From JALYXS01 sp051003795 (GTDB taxonomy: Bacteria; Acidobacteriota; Terriglobia; Bryobacterales; Bryobacteraceae), in contig JBPCKZ010000169.1 of the NCBI GenBank assembly GCA_051003795.1, positions 1 to 22,412 on the forward strand: 22,412 nt of DNA. The letters run 5' to 3'. Positions 1 through 6,774 of the stretch are shown here, piece after piece. Positions within the stretch are counted from its first letter, which is position 1; each line of letters starts with the position of its first letter. The notes beneath the pieces are model-generated. The model made no database searches, was not told the DNA's origin, and worked only from the letters and a program-made list of their open reading frames with translations. Position numbers and translations under genes: made by a program.

Positions 1-127
1 GGGCTACCAAGCGGTCCCGTTCGCCTTGCGTCATCACTAGTTGTCCTTGTTGCACCTCCCCAGCGTGAGGTTGTCAATAGGACATTTCTACTTGGCCCAA
101 ATAGGACATTATCATTTGGCCGCGACA
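1..127. mobile_element. Probable right end of an IS21-like insertion sequence (partial)
   Basis: Two 22-base direct repeats lie at 76-97 and 100-121 (period 24, 18 of 22 bases identical), each starting AATAGGACATT and ending TTGGCC. Repeated terminal blocks of this sort are known at the ends of IS21-family elements. Read inwards on the minus strand from 127, the sequence begins TGTCGCGGCC, fitting a 5'-TG end. An open plus-strand frame from base 2 ends in TAG at 38-40 (last residues AVPFALRHH). It could be the tail of an istB-like helper gene, but too little is present to identify it. The boundary at 127 is inferred. Confidence 0.38.
76..121. repeat. Two tandem 22-bp direct repeats
   Basis: Copies at 76-97 and 100-121 are separated by two bases. 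They differ at only four internal positions (12, 13, 14 and 16 of the unit). The shared core is AATAGGACATT followed by a variable middle and TTGGCC. They are probably transposase-binding repeats at an insertion-sequence end, rather than regulatory sites of the downstream receptor gene. Confidence 0.7.
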
Positions 128-142
128 CGTGACCAACTTACG

Positions 143-170
143 TTGACACATGTGGTGCAAAGCTGATAGC
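143..170 (+). promoter_or_regulatory. Possible sigma-70-type promoter for the receptor/TPR unit
   Basis: A perfect TTGACA lies at 143-148. With a 16-base spacer a weak -10 (GATAGC, 3 of 6 matches) falls at 165-170, giving a leader of about 75 bases before the ATG at 251. The weak -10 makes this tentative. It starts only about 15 bases beyond the putative insertion-sequence end, so the element may have moved in just upstream of it. Confidence 0.28.
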
Positions 171-250
171 ATTCCGCACACGTCGGGGTGCTTCTCGCCG
201 ATGCGGAAAAATGTTCTGCGGCGAGGGCGCCCGGCATGCCAGGAGAGGCC

Positions 251-3200
251 ATGAGATCGAGATTTATCCTCGTTTTGATTGTTGCAGATGCCTTAGGAGC
301 CGCGAGTTGCTTTGCGCAAGCAGTCTCAGGATCGATCAATGGATACGTGACGGATCCGAGTGAAGCCCCCATCGCAAACGCCACTGTCACCGTCGCCAAC
401 GAACAGACCGGCATTCAAACCAAAACCTCCAGTAATGCAAGCGGCTTCTACAACGCGATAAATCTGCCGCCGGGCCGGTATTCCGTCCAATCGGAGCACG
501 TTGGCTTTTCCAAATTTACGCGCGAACGCGTCACGGTCGAAGTGGATGCCACGGTTCGGGTCGACCTGAAATTATCCCTGGGATCCGTTGCGGAATCGGT
601 GACCGTCGCCGCGGGGGCCGAATTGCTCCAGTCGGAAAAGGTTGACGTATCGCAGACGCTTTCGCAATCGCAGATTGAGAGCCTGCCAGTGGTAGGAAGA
701 AATATCACGCAGCTCTACTCGGTCATACCCGGCGCCGTGAACGATACCTTCCAGATGGGCGCCGGCGAGAATCCAGCTGGAACCAACCGGGTTTACATTA
801 ACGGAACCTGGTCCGGAGCACAGGAATTCATTCTGGATGGGATCACGAACCGTTCATACGGATTCAGCGGAATACAGCTCATCGTACCGCCGGAAGACTC
901 CGTACAGGAGTTGAAATTGACCACTGCGGATTACGACCCGGAATTTGGAAGCACGGCCGGAATGGTCGCCCAATACGTGACCAAGTCGGGAACGAATGAC
1001 ATTCACGGAAGTCTCCTCTATTTCAATCGAAACAGCGCGACCTTTGCGGCCGATCCCCTGACCCAAAAGATAGCCGGCACTGGGAAGAATGGTACCGGAA
1101 CCGGGGTTGCTCCGTTTAATTGGAACCAGGGCGGCTTCAGCCTCGGCGGCCCGCTCAAGAAAAATAAACTGTTTCTATTCGGCGATTACCAACTGGGCCG
1201 TACGATTCAGGGCGCCACGATTATAGCGACGGTTCCAAACGATGCATTTCGCTCGGGAGATTTCAGCGCGGTCGGCGGCGCGCATCCGATTTACGATCCT
1301 TTAACGGGAAATCCAGATGGGACCGGGCGCACGCAATTCGCTGGAAACCGGATTCCGGCTAACCGCGTCAGCCCGGTTTCGCAAAATCTGCTGAATCTTC
1401 TTCCCCGTCCCAACATTAACCAGAACACGGATAACAATTTTGTTGGTGATGTAAAAGAAAGATTCAACCAGAACTGGACCGATCAGAAGGGCGACTGGAA
1501 CATCGACGACCGTAACAAATTCTTTGCCCGCTATAGCTATTTCAGCAGCTACCTTGATAACCCGCCCTTATTCGGACGCATCGCCGGCGGCCCGGCGCAA
1601 GGAGGGCTCAGCGCGGAGGCGGCGACATCTTCCGCGCACCAAGGGGCCCTCAATTACGTCCACACGTTCAACCCGACTTTTCTCGCCGAATTCCGCGCGG
1701 GACTGGTACGATTCGTCTTAAACGCAACGCAGTATGATTCGGCGCTCCAGACGAACAACCAGGTAGGTCTCCTGGGAATCAACACGGGCACTGCTTTGAC
1801 CGGCGGTCTTGCTGGGATCAATGTAGGCGGCTCGGTCGGAGGCTTCTCCATGGGCATACCGAGCGGCGTGGGAATTCCCCGGTTCGATACGGAAACAACT
1901 CTCGAATTCGTGAACAACTGGTCGAAGATTACGGGCTCGCACCAACTTCGATGGGGCGTGGATGTGCGCCGATACCGGTTCGATTTCGAATCGGTCAACT
2001 CCAGCTCCCGCGGTAACTACACCTTTTGCCAGACCGCTACGGCCGACGCCGGCCATCCCAGTTCGGGATTGGGCGCCGCGACGCTACTCCTGGGTGGAAC
2101 CTGTGCGTTCGATCGCGCCATTTTCACTCAAATGCCGGCCGAACGCCAGACGAACCTGGGATTTTATGGACAGGACATCTGGCGAATCGGCCCCCGGCTG
2201 ACTTTGAACTACGGCTTGCGCTGGGACTATTTCTCGCCAGTTACTTCACCGAGAAAAGGCGGCCTTGCTAACTTCGATCCGGGGACTGGCGATATTCTAC
2301 TGGCTGGGCTAGGCAATGTCTCCAACAGTGTAAACGTCACGACGCCGTTGGGAGATTTTGCCCCTAGGCTCGGACTCGCATACAAAGTCACGCGAGACAC
2401 AGTTGTCCGCGCGGGATTTGGCAGAAGTTTCTTCTCTTCCGGTTACGACGCCACCTTCTATCATCTGACGAGCTTTTATCCGATCACGGCTCAACAACAA
2501 GTTCCGCAGACCAACCTCTATCAGGCGGTCTTCCCCATCGACCAGCCCGTGCCCGCGGCCACTCCGCCCGCGCTCCCTTCTTCCGGCAGGTTGAAGGCGC
2601 CGAATGGAACTCTGTTGAAGGCCCGCCCGTTCGATTGGAAAACCGAAACCATGGATTCGTGGAACTTCACAATCGAGCAAGCGCTCGGCCATGGCGCAAC
2701 CCTTGCAGCGGCCTATGTAGGGAGCAAGGGTACCCATCTTTCCTGGGCGTACAACATGAACGCGGCGAATGCCGGCGCGGGTCCTCTTCTAAACCGGCGT
2801 CCTTACTACCAGCTTTACGGCTTATCTCAAAGCATCAATATGGAATGCAACTGTTCCGATTCGAACTACCACGCGCTGCAGATCGTTCTCAACAAGCAAT
2901 TGTCCGCCTGGTATACGGCGACGTCGAACTTTACCTGGGCGAAATCGCTGGGGTACTCCACTTCCAATCCGTACAACCGCACGCTTGACTATGGCCCGGG
3001 CGGCAACACGATCGGCGCTATCGATCGTAAGTTTGTTTGGACGACACTGCACAGCTTCAGAATTCCATACGGTCCAGGTCTTCCCTTCGGCTCCAGCCCA
3101 AATGCCATTAAACGATTTCTTTTGGCCGGCTGGGTGTTCAGCGGTGTCACGACTCTTCAGTCGGGACTGGCGTTCAGCCCCTCGCTTTCGAGCAACGCAA

Positions 3201-3592
3201 CCCTCAACGGGGATTTCGGACAGAGACCCAATCGAGTTTCTGGCGTTTCGCTATACGATGTCCCCGGAGGGCAATCCGCGGCCCTCTGGTATAACCGCGC
3301 CGCATTTGCCAGCCCCGTCGCCTGCTGTCAAGTGGGCAACGCGTCGGTGGGTATGCTCAGAGGTCCTGGCGAAATCAACGCCGACTGGTCGTTGTCGAAG
3401 GAATTCGCTTTTAAATCGATCCTAAACCGCGAAAACACTAGAGTTGAGTTCCGGGCTGAATCCTACAACACATGGAACAATACGAATTTAGGGTTACCGA
3501 ACGCGACTGTCGATTCGTCCGCGGCGGGCCGGATTACCGGTTTGCAACTGCCGATGCGTCGCATGCAGTTCGGCGTACATGTAAATTGGTAG
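251..3592 (+). CDS. TonB-dependent-receptor-like outer-membrane protein, Oar type
   Basis: This encodes a 1113-residue outer-membrane protein. A signal peptide (about 1-24, ending FAQA) is followed by a carboxypeptidase-regulatory-like beta-sandwich (about 25-115), a plug-like region (about 120-240, with LPVVGRNITQLYSVIPG) and a long beta-barrel. The barrel ends in an aromatic residue (VHVNW), as is usual for barrel insertion. Oar-like receptors of this size are greatly expanded in Acidobacteria and are thought to take up or bind large organic substrates; the ligand cannot be read from sequence. The frame is open from GTG at 188. I chose ATG 251 because AGGAG at 241-245 sits before it and the signal peptide starts exactly there. 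The next gene overlaps its 3' end. Confidence 0.9.
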   Translation: MRSRFILVLIVADALGAASCFAQAVSGSINGYVTDPSEAPIANATVTVANEQTGIQTKTSSNASGFYNAINLPPGRYSVQSEHVGFSKFTRERVTVEVDATVRVDLKLSLGSVAESVTVAAGAELLQSEKVDVSQTLSQSQIESLPVVGRNITQLYSVIPGAVNDTFQMGAGENPAGTNRVYINGTWSGAQEFILDGITNRSYGFSGIQLIVPPEDSVQELKLTTADYDPEFGSTAGMVAQYVTKSGTNDIHGSLLYFNRNSATFAADPLTQKIAGTGKNGTGTGVAPFNWNQGGFSLGGPLKKNKLFLFGDYQLGRTIQGATIIATVPNDAFRSGDFSAVGGAHPIYDPLTGNPDGTGRTQFAGNRIPANRVSPVSQNLLNLLPRPNINQNTDNNFVGDVKERFNQNWTDQKGDWNIDDRNKFFARYSYFSSYLDNPPLFGRIAGGPAQGGLSAEAATSSAHQGALNYVHTFNPTFLAEFRAGLVRFVLNATQYDSALQTNNQVGLLGINTGTALTGGLAGINVGGSVGGFSMGIPSGVGIPRFDTETTLEFVNNWSKITGSHQLRWGVDVRRYRFDFESVNSSSRGNYTFCQTATADAGHPSSGLGAATLLLGGTCAFDRAIFTQMPAERQTNLGFYGQDIWRIGPRLTLNYGLRWDYFSPVTSPRKGGLANFDPGTGDILLAGLGNVSNSVNVTTPLGDFAPRLGLAYKVTRDTVVRAGFGRSFFSSGYDATFYHLTSFYPITAQQQVPQTNLYQAVFPIDQPVPAATPPALPSSGRLKAPNGTLLKARPFDWKTETMDSWNFTIEQALGHGATLAAAYVGSKGTHLSWAYNMNAANAGAGPLLNRRPYYQLYGLSQSINMECNCSDSNYHALQIVLNKQLSAWYTATSNFTWAKSLGYSTSNPYNRTLDYGPGGNTIGAIDRKFVWTTLHSFRIPYGPGLPFGSSPNAIKRFLLAGWVFSGVTTLQSGLAFSPSLSSNATLNGDFGQRPNRVSGVSLYDVPGGQSAALWYNRAAFASPVACCQVGNASVGMLRGPGEINADWSLSKEFAFKSILNRENTRVEFRAESYNTWNNTNLGLPNATVDSSAAGRITGLQLPMRRMQFGVHVNW

Positions 3593-4707
3593 CGGCATTC
3601 GCCGCCGGAGTACTTTTGGCGCTCGCGTCTCCGATCTCCGCAAAAGGGGACCCCGATGCGCTTTCAAAGCACGCCGCGCGCGCCGAGGCGGCCATACGGA
3701 GTAACAACGCCGCCGTCGCCATCGAGGAACTTCAGGCGATACTGCGTATCGATCCGAAAAACGTCAACGCCACCGCGAGCCTTGGAATGGTTGCGTTTAC
3801 CCAAGCCGACTATGCGAGGGCCGCCAGGCAGTTCCAGGCGGCCCTCGCTCTCTCGCCTTCCCTGTGGAGCGCCCAAGCATTTCTGGGCATGTGCCGGATA
3901 CGGCTTGGGAATATAGTCGCGGGACGAAAGCTCATCGAGGTCTCACTTCCGCGTGTAGAGGACAAAGTGCTCAGAAGCCAGTCCGGCATGGAGCTGATCG
4001 AAAGCTATACGGCAACGGCCGACTTCCCGAAGGCTTTACCCATACTGGAACTGCTCCAACGCTCCGATCCAACGAACACCGATGTTTTGTACTTGGCCTA
4101 TAGAGTCCATTCAGATGTAGCCGCTGCCGCTCTTCAAAATCTGAATACGATTGCTCCCGATTCGGTGCGCGTGCACGAAGTTCTGGCTCAGAATTTTATG
4201 ATCCAGGAGCGGTATTCCGCGGCGATCGCGGAATACCGAAGGGCCATCGAGCGCGGCCCGCGTCTGCGGGGCTTACACTTCGAACTGGGACAGGCAATTC
4301 TGGCCGAGGCTCCGACCGAGGAGAATCGCGAAAGTGCCATGAGAGAGTTTCTCGCGGAGATCGAGATTCATCCTGGCGATCCGGATTCGACCTACAAGCT
4401 GGGCGAAATTGCTTACGCTCGCTCGGAGCCAAAGAAGGCGAAGGAGTTGTTCTTGCGTGCCGTCGAACTCCGATCGGCGTTTGGAGAAGCCGAGATTGCT
4501 CTTGGTAAGATTCTAGCGGATGAGGGAGATGAGGCAAATGCGATCGAATACCTTCAGAGGGGCGTTCACTTGAAACCAGAAAACAAAATGGCTCATTACC
4601 GTCTCGCCCAACTCTACCGCGCGCAAGGCCGGGCAAGCGATGCGGAACGCGAATTCGCCGCGTTCAAAAAGCTTTCCGTTGGTGAGCAATCGAAGGCGCC
4701 GCGCTAA
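3472..4707 (+). CDS. Secreted TPR-repeat protein
   Basis: The open frame encodes up to 411 residues. A hydrophobic export segment (about residues 38-57, LVAAFAAGVLLALASPISA) is followed by TPR-like helical repeats, e.g. AIEELQAILRIDP near 83-95, ARAARQFQAALALSP, YSAAIAEYRRAIERGP, and later repeats to near the C-terminus. TPR proteins of this kind act as periplasmic scaffolds; no catalytic domain is visible. The start is unclear. The only ATG (3472) lies 121 bases inside the receptor gene and gives a 35-residue extension before the hydrophobic segment. The only other start, TTG 3586, overlaps the receptor stop by 7 bases (TTGGTAG) but leaves no basic n-region. Neither has a clear ribosome-binding site. 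Co-transcription and translational coupling with the receptor are likely. Confidence 0.82.
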   Translation: MEQYEFRVTERDCRFVRGGPDYRFATADASHAVRRTCKLVAAFAAGVLLALASPISAKGDPDALSKHAARAEAAIRSNNAAVAIEELQAILRIDPKNVNATASLGMVAFTQADYARAARQFQAALALSPSLWSAQAFLGMCRIRLGNIVAGRKLIEVSLPRVEDKVLRSQSGMELIESYTATADFPKALPILELLQRSDPTNTDVLYLAYRVHSDVAAAALQNLNTIAPDSVRVHEVLAQNFMIQERYSAAIAEYRRAIERGPRLRGLHFELGQAILAEAPTEENRESAMREFLAEIEIHPGDPDSTYKLGEIAYARSEPKKAKELFLRAVELRSAFGEAEIALGKILADEGDEANAIEYLQRGVHLKPENKMAHYRLAQLYRAQGRASDAEREFAAFKKLSVGEQSKAPR

Positions 4708-4737
4708 GAGGCGCATCGCAAGGAAACCGCGCCTGAA

Positions 4738-4757
4738 GGCCGGCCTGCTGGTCGGCC
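4738..4757 (+). terminator. GC-rich hairpin after the TPR gene
   Basis: GGCCGGCC (4738-4745) can pair with GGTCGGCC (4750-4757) around a TGCT loop, giving eight pairs with one G-U. It lies 30 bases after the TPR stop and before the regulator pair. There is no run of T after the stem, so intrinsic termination is uncertain. The rest of the gap 4708-4829 shows nothing else clear. Confidence 0.3.
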
Positions 4758-4829
4758 CGGTGAAAATCGTTGCCTCCGTTCGCGCGTTATGGTAGCGTTG
4801 CCATTTGGCCGCGCGCGACAGGCTAATTT

Positions 4830-5276
4830 ATGGCTAAGAACCAGGGCGGCGAAACGGAAGCCGTGGATCGGTTTCTGGAATCGACGCTCGACAGCGTCGA
4901 CACCGCCGAGGGCATGGCAATGGATGCCGCCGGTAAGGCGGGGTTTGATGAAGACGACGTGCACAAGATCGGAATGGCCGTCCGCGAATGCATGGTGAAT
5001 GCCGTCGTCCACGGGAATCGATACAACGAGAACAAAAAAGTTCATTTTCGCGTTGCCGCGGATGCGGAGCGGCTGACCATACGAATCGTGGATCAAGGCG
5101 AAGGATTTGAGCTGTCGGATTTGCCCGACCCGCTGGCGGAGGAAAATCTGTTGCGGCATTCCGGGCGAGGCCTGTTTCTGATCCGCGCATTCATGGACGA
5201 TTTGCAGATTCAGAAAGCTGCTCCGTCGGGAACGGAGGTAATCTTGGTTAAGAATCGAGGAGGAGATCAACAGTGA
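4830..5276 (+). CDS. Anti-sigma factor serine kinase, SpoIIAB/RsbW-like HATPase
   Basis: This is a 148-residue cytosolic GHKL ATPase of the anti-sigma kinase family. Visible ATP-site motifs are the N-box (E53 to N57, then HGN 61-63), the G1 box DQGEGF (88-93) and the G2 box GRGLFLI (112-118), followed by a GTEVILVK strand. Family members bind a sigma factor and phosphorylate a STAS-domain antagonist on serine. The gene directly downstream encodes such an antagonist and overlaps it by four bases (GTGA), so the two are almost certainly a partner-switching pair. No sigma factor or phosphatase gene is nearby. The ATG at 4830 has only a weak ribosome-binding site. A GTG or TTG further upstream would be possible, but the protein already has the normal family length. 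Confidence 0.88.
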   Translation: MAKNQGGETEAVDRFLESTLDSVDTAEGMAMDAAGKAGFDEDDVHKIGMAVRECMVNAVVHGNRYNENKKVHFRVAADAERLTIRIVDQGEGFELSDLPDPLAEENLLRHSGRGLFLIRAFMDDLQIQKAAPSGTEVILVKNRGGDQQ

Positions 5277-5617
5277 GCGTTAAATTGAGCACCCGCCAAG
5301 TCGGGGATGTAAGCGTAATCGACGTGTCCGGGCGCATTACGCTCGGCGAGGGATCGAGCACATTGCGCGATGCGTTGCGCGACATGGTCGCAAAGGGTCA
5401 AAAGAAGATTCTACTGAACCTGGGCGACGTGTCTTACATCGATAGCTCCGGAATCGGCGAGTTGGTTTCCGGCTTTACGAGCGTCGCGAATCAGGGCGGC
5501 CAGTTGAAGCTGCTGAATCTGACCAAACGCGTCAAAGATTTACTGCAGATTACCAAGCTGTACACGGTTTTCGAAGTTCACGAAGACGAAGCGGCGGCAA
5601 TTCGCAGTTTCGCGTAA
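5273..5617 (+). CDS. Anti-sigma factor antagonist, STAS domain (SpoIIAA/RsbV-like)
   Basis: This is a 114-residue single STAS-domain protein. The loop YIDSSGIGEL (residues 55-64) holds the Ser-Ser pair at 58-59 that corresponds to the kinase-phosphorylated site in this family. The C-terminal segment LYTVFEVHEDEAAAIRSF is typical. The unphosphorylated antagonist would free a sigma factor from the upstream kinase. The GTG start at 5273 overlaps the kinase stop (5274-5276) and is preceded by a strong purine-rich ribosome-binding site, GAGGAGGAG, about 8 bases upstream. The order kinase then antagonist is the reverse of the classical spoIIAA-spoIIAB arrangement. Confidence 0.9.
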   Translation: MSVKLSTRQVGDVSVIDVSGRITLGEGSSTLRDALRDMVAKGQKKILLNLGDVSYIDSSGIGELVSGFTSVANQGGQLKLLNLTKRVKDLLQITKLYTVFEVHEDEAAAIRSFA

Positions 5618-5623
5618 GACGGC

Positions 5624-5647
5624 GGCAGGCGTTCGCGAACGCCTGCC
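5624..5647. terminator. Perfect 24-bp palindrome between convergent genes
   Basis: GGCAGGCGTTCG (5624-5635) is followed directly by its exact reverse complement (5636-5647). It begins 6 bases after the STAS stop and ends immediately before the thiS stop codon on the other strand (5648-5650). A bidirectional terminator is the simplest reading. There is no T run on the plus strand (TTACCC follows), so a protein-binding site is also possible. Confidence 0.6.
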
Positions 5648-5851
5648 TTACCCACCCCCGACGAACTGCACGATCTCTAGCCGGGCGCCGTCGGGTACCT
5701 CGGTGTTGGCCCAATGCGCCTTCTTGACGATGCGCCGGTCCAGTTCCACCGCCACCCGCTCGGGTTCCAAATCGAGCGCGCGGATAACGTCGAGCAGCGT
5801 TTCGCCCCGCGCAATTGTCCGGGTTTCCCCATTCACCACAATCTGAAACAT
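5648..5851 (-). CDS. thiS: Sulfur carrier protein ThiS
   Basis: This is a 67-residue ubiquitin-fold protein starting MFQIVVNGETRTI and ending VQFVGGG. The C-terminal Gly-Gly is the part that is adenylated and thiocarboxylated to carry sulfur for the thiazole ring of thiamine. The length matches the family (about 65-67). I chose the ATG at 5849-5851; an in-frame upstream start at 5893 would add 14 residues not seen in ThiS. The gene stands alone, with no thiG, thiF or thiE beside it. It converges on the STAS gene and diverges from nuoA with only 34 bases between the two start codons. MoaD or other carriers share this fold, but the sequence is ThiS-like throughout. Confidence 0.87.
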   Translation of the reverse strand: MFQIVVNGETRTIARGETLLDVIRALDLEPERVAVELDRRIVKKAHWANTEVPDGARLEIVQFVGGG

Positions 5852-5880
5852 TGACAGTCCATTCCCGGGATTATTATAGT
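5851..5880 (+). promoter_or_regulatory. Consensus-like promoter of nuoA, possibly leaderless
   Basis: TTGACA at 5851-5856, an 18-base spacer, and TATAGT at 5875-5880 (5 of 6 matches to TATAAT). The predicted transcription start falls at about 5886-5888, which is the nuoA ATG itself. No ribosome-binding site precedes that ATG. The -35 box shares one base with the thiS start codon. An alternative -10, TATTAT at 5872-5877 with a 15-base spacer, would give a leader of only a few bases. Confidence 0.6.
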
Positions 5881-5885
5881 CAAAG

Positions 5886-6323
5886 ATGCCCACGACAGCA
5901 GCCCAAACCTATTTCCCCGTCCTGGTACAGGCGATTTTCGCGCTCATTATCGCGGTGGCGCTGCCCAGCCTTTCCTATCTCATCGGCCATCGCGTCAAGA
6001 ACCGCATCAAGGATATGCCATATGAATGCGGCATCGCTCCGACCGGCGATGCGCGCGACCGCTTCAGCGTGAAGTTCTACCTGGTCGCGATGCTCTTCAT
6101 CCTGTTCGATATCGAAGCGATTTTCCTGTATCCCTGGGTGGTCGTTTACAAAGAGCTGCGGATGTTCGGTTTCATCGAAATGCTGGTGTTCATTCTTTTG
6201 GTCTTTTGCGGATTTTTTTACATCTGGAAGAAGGGCGTGCTCGATTGGTCGGAGGGCAATCACGGCGGGCAATCGGTCGTAAAGATTCCGCAACGGGAAA
6301 CTCCAGTTCGCCATGCTGCCTGA
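5886..6323 (+). CDS. nuoA: NADH-quinone oxidoreductase subunit A (NuoA)
   Basis: NuoA is a 145-residue small membrane subunit of complex I, next to the quinone site. Three membrane helices are visible (about 10-34, 63-86, 95-115). The conserved loop DMPYECGIAPTGDARDRF spans 43-60, and acidic residues D75 and E77 sit in the second helix (LFDIEAIFLYPW), as in the family. The length is somewhat above the usual 120-147 range because of a polar C-terminal tail. It is the first gene of the nuo cluster; its stop overlaps the nuoC start by 11 bases, leaving no room for nuoB. No Shine-Dalgarno sequence precedes the ATG. Confidence 0.95.
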   Translation: MPTTAAQTYFPVLVQAIFALIIAVALPSLSYLIGHRVKNRIKDMPYECGIAPTGDARDRFSVKFYLVAMLFILFDIEAIFLYPWVVVYKELRMFGFIEMLVFILLVFCGFFYIWKKGVLDWSEGNHGGQSVVKIPQRETPVRHAA

Positions 6324-6774
6324 AGAACTGCAAGCTTATCCGGACGCGGTCGCCGTGGCGGATTCGATCGTCGCCGGCAAGTACGATCGCAAGGAGCTGA
6401 CGCTCGAAATCGAATCCTCGAACATAGTCGAAGTTTGCCGCAAAATGAAGGACGACCGGCAGTATATCCGTTTGAGCGATCTTACGGCGGTGGACCGCTA
6501 CCCCGCCGAGCCGCGCTTTGAAGTGATCTATCACCTTCACTCGCATGCGCGGAAAGAGCGGTTGCGATTGAAATGCCGCATTCTCGGAACCGATCCCGTC
6601 ATCGACTCAATCACGGGTGTTTGGCGTTCCGCGAATTGGTATGAGCGGGAGGTTTTCGATCTGTTCGGCATCGCATTCCGGAATCATCCCGACCTCACGC
6701 GCATCATGATGCCGGCCGATTGGGAAGGCCACCCTCTGAGGAAAGATTATCCGATCGCCGGGAACCGGGCATGA
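6313..6774 (+). CDS. nuoC: NADH-quinone oxidoreductase subunit C (NuoC)
   Basis: This is the 153-residue peripheral-arm subunit of complex I (30-kDa family). The signature WYEREVFDLFGIAF (109-122) and the C-terminal WEGHPLRKDYPI (137-148) are intact. NuoC packs against NuoD and NuoB in the connecting module and carries no cofactor. The ATG at 6313 lies inside the nuoA 3' end (11-base overlap). The TGA stop overlaps the nuoD ATG (ATGA), so the genes should be translationally coupled. It is a separate protein here, not fused to NuoD as in some proteobacteria. Confidence 0.95.
   Translation: MLPEELQAYPDAVAVADSIVAGKYDRKELTLEIESSNIVEVCRKMKDDRQYIRLSDLTAVDRYPAEPRFEVIYHLHSHARKERLRLKCRILGTDPVIDSITGVWRSANWYEREVFDLFGIAFRNHPDLTRIMMPADWEGHPLRKDYPIAGNRA

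Noticed and set aside
188..250. GTG start 21 codons upstream for the first receptor gene
   Set aside because: The signal peptide begins exactly at ATG 251, which has AGGAG in good position; the upstream extension would hide the export signal.
5653..5893. Longer ThiS reading starting at 5893
   Set aside because: The extra 14 residues are not part of the ThiS fold and would overlap the nuoA start; the internal ATG gives the family length.
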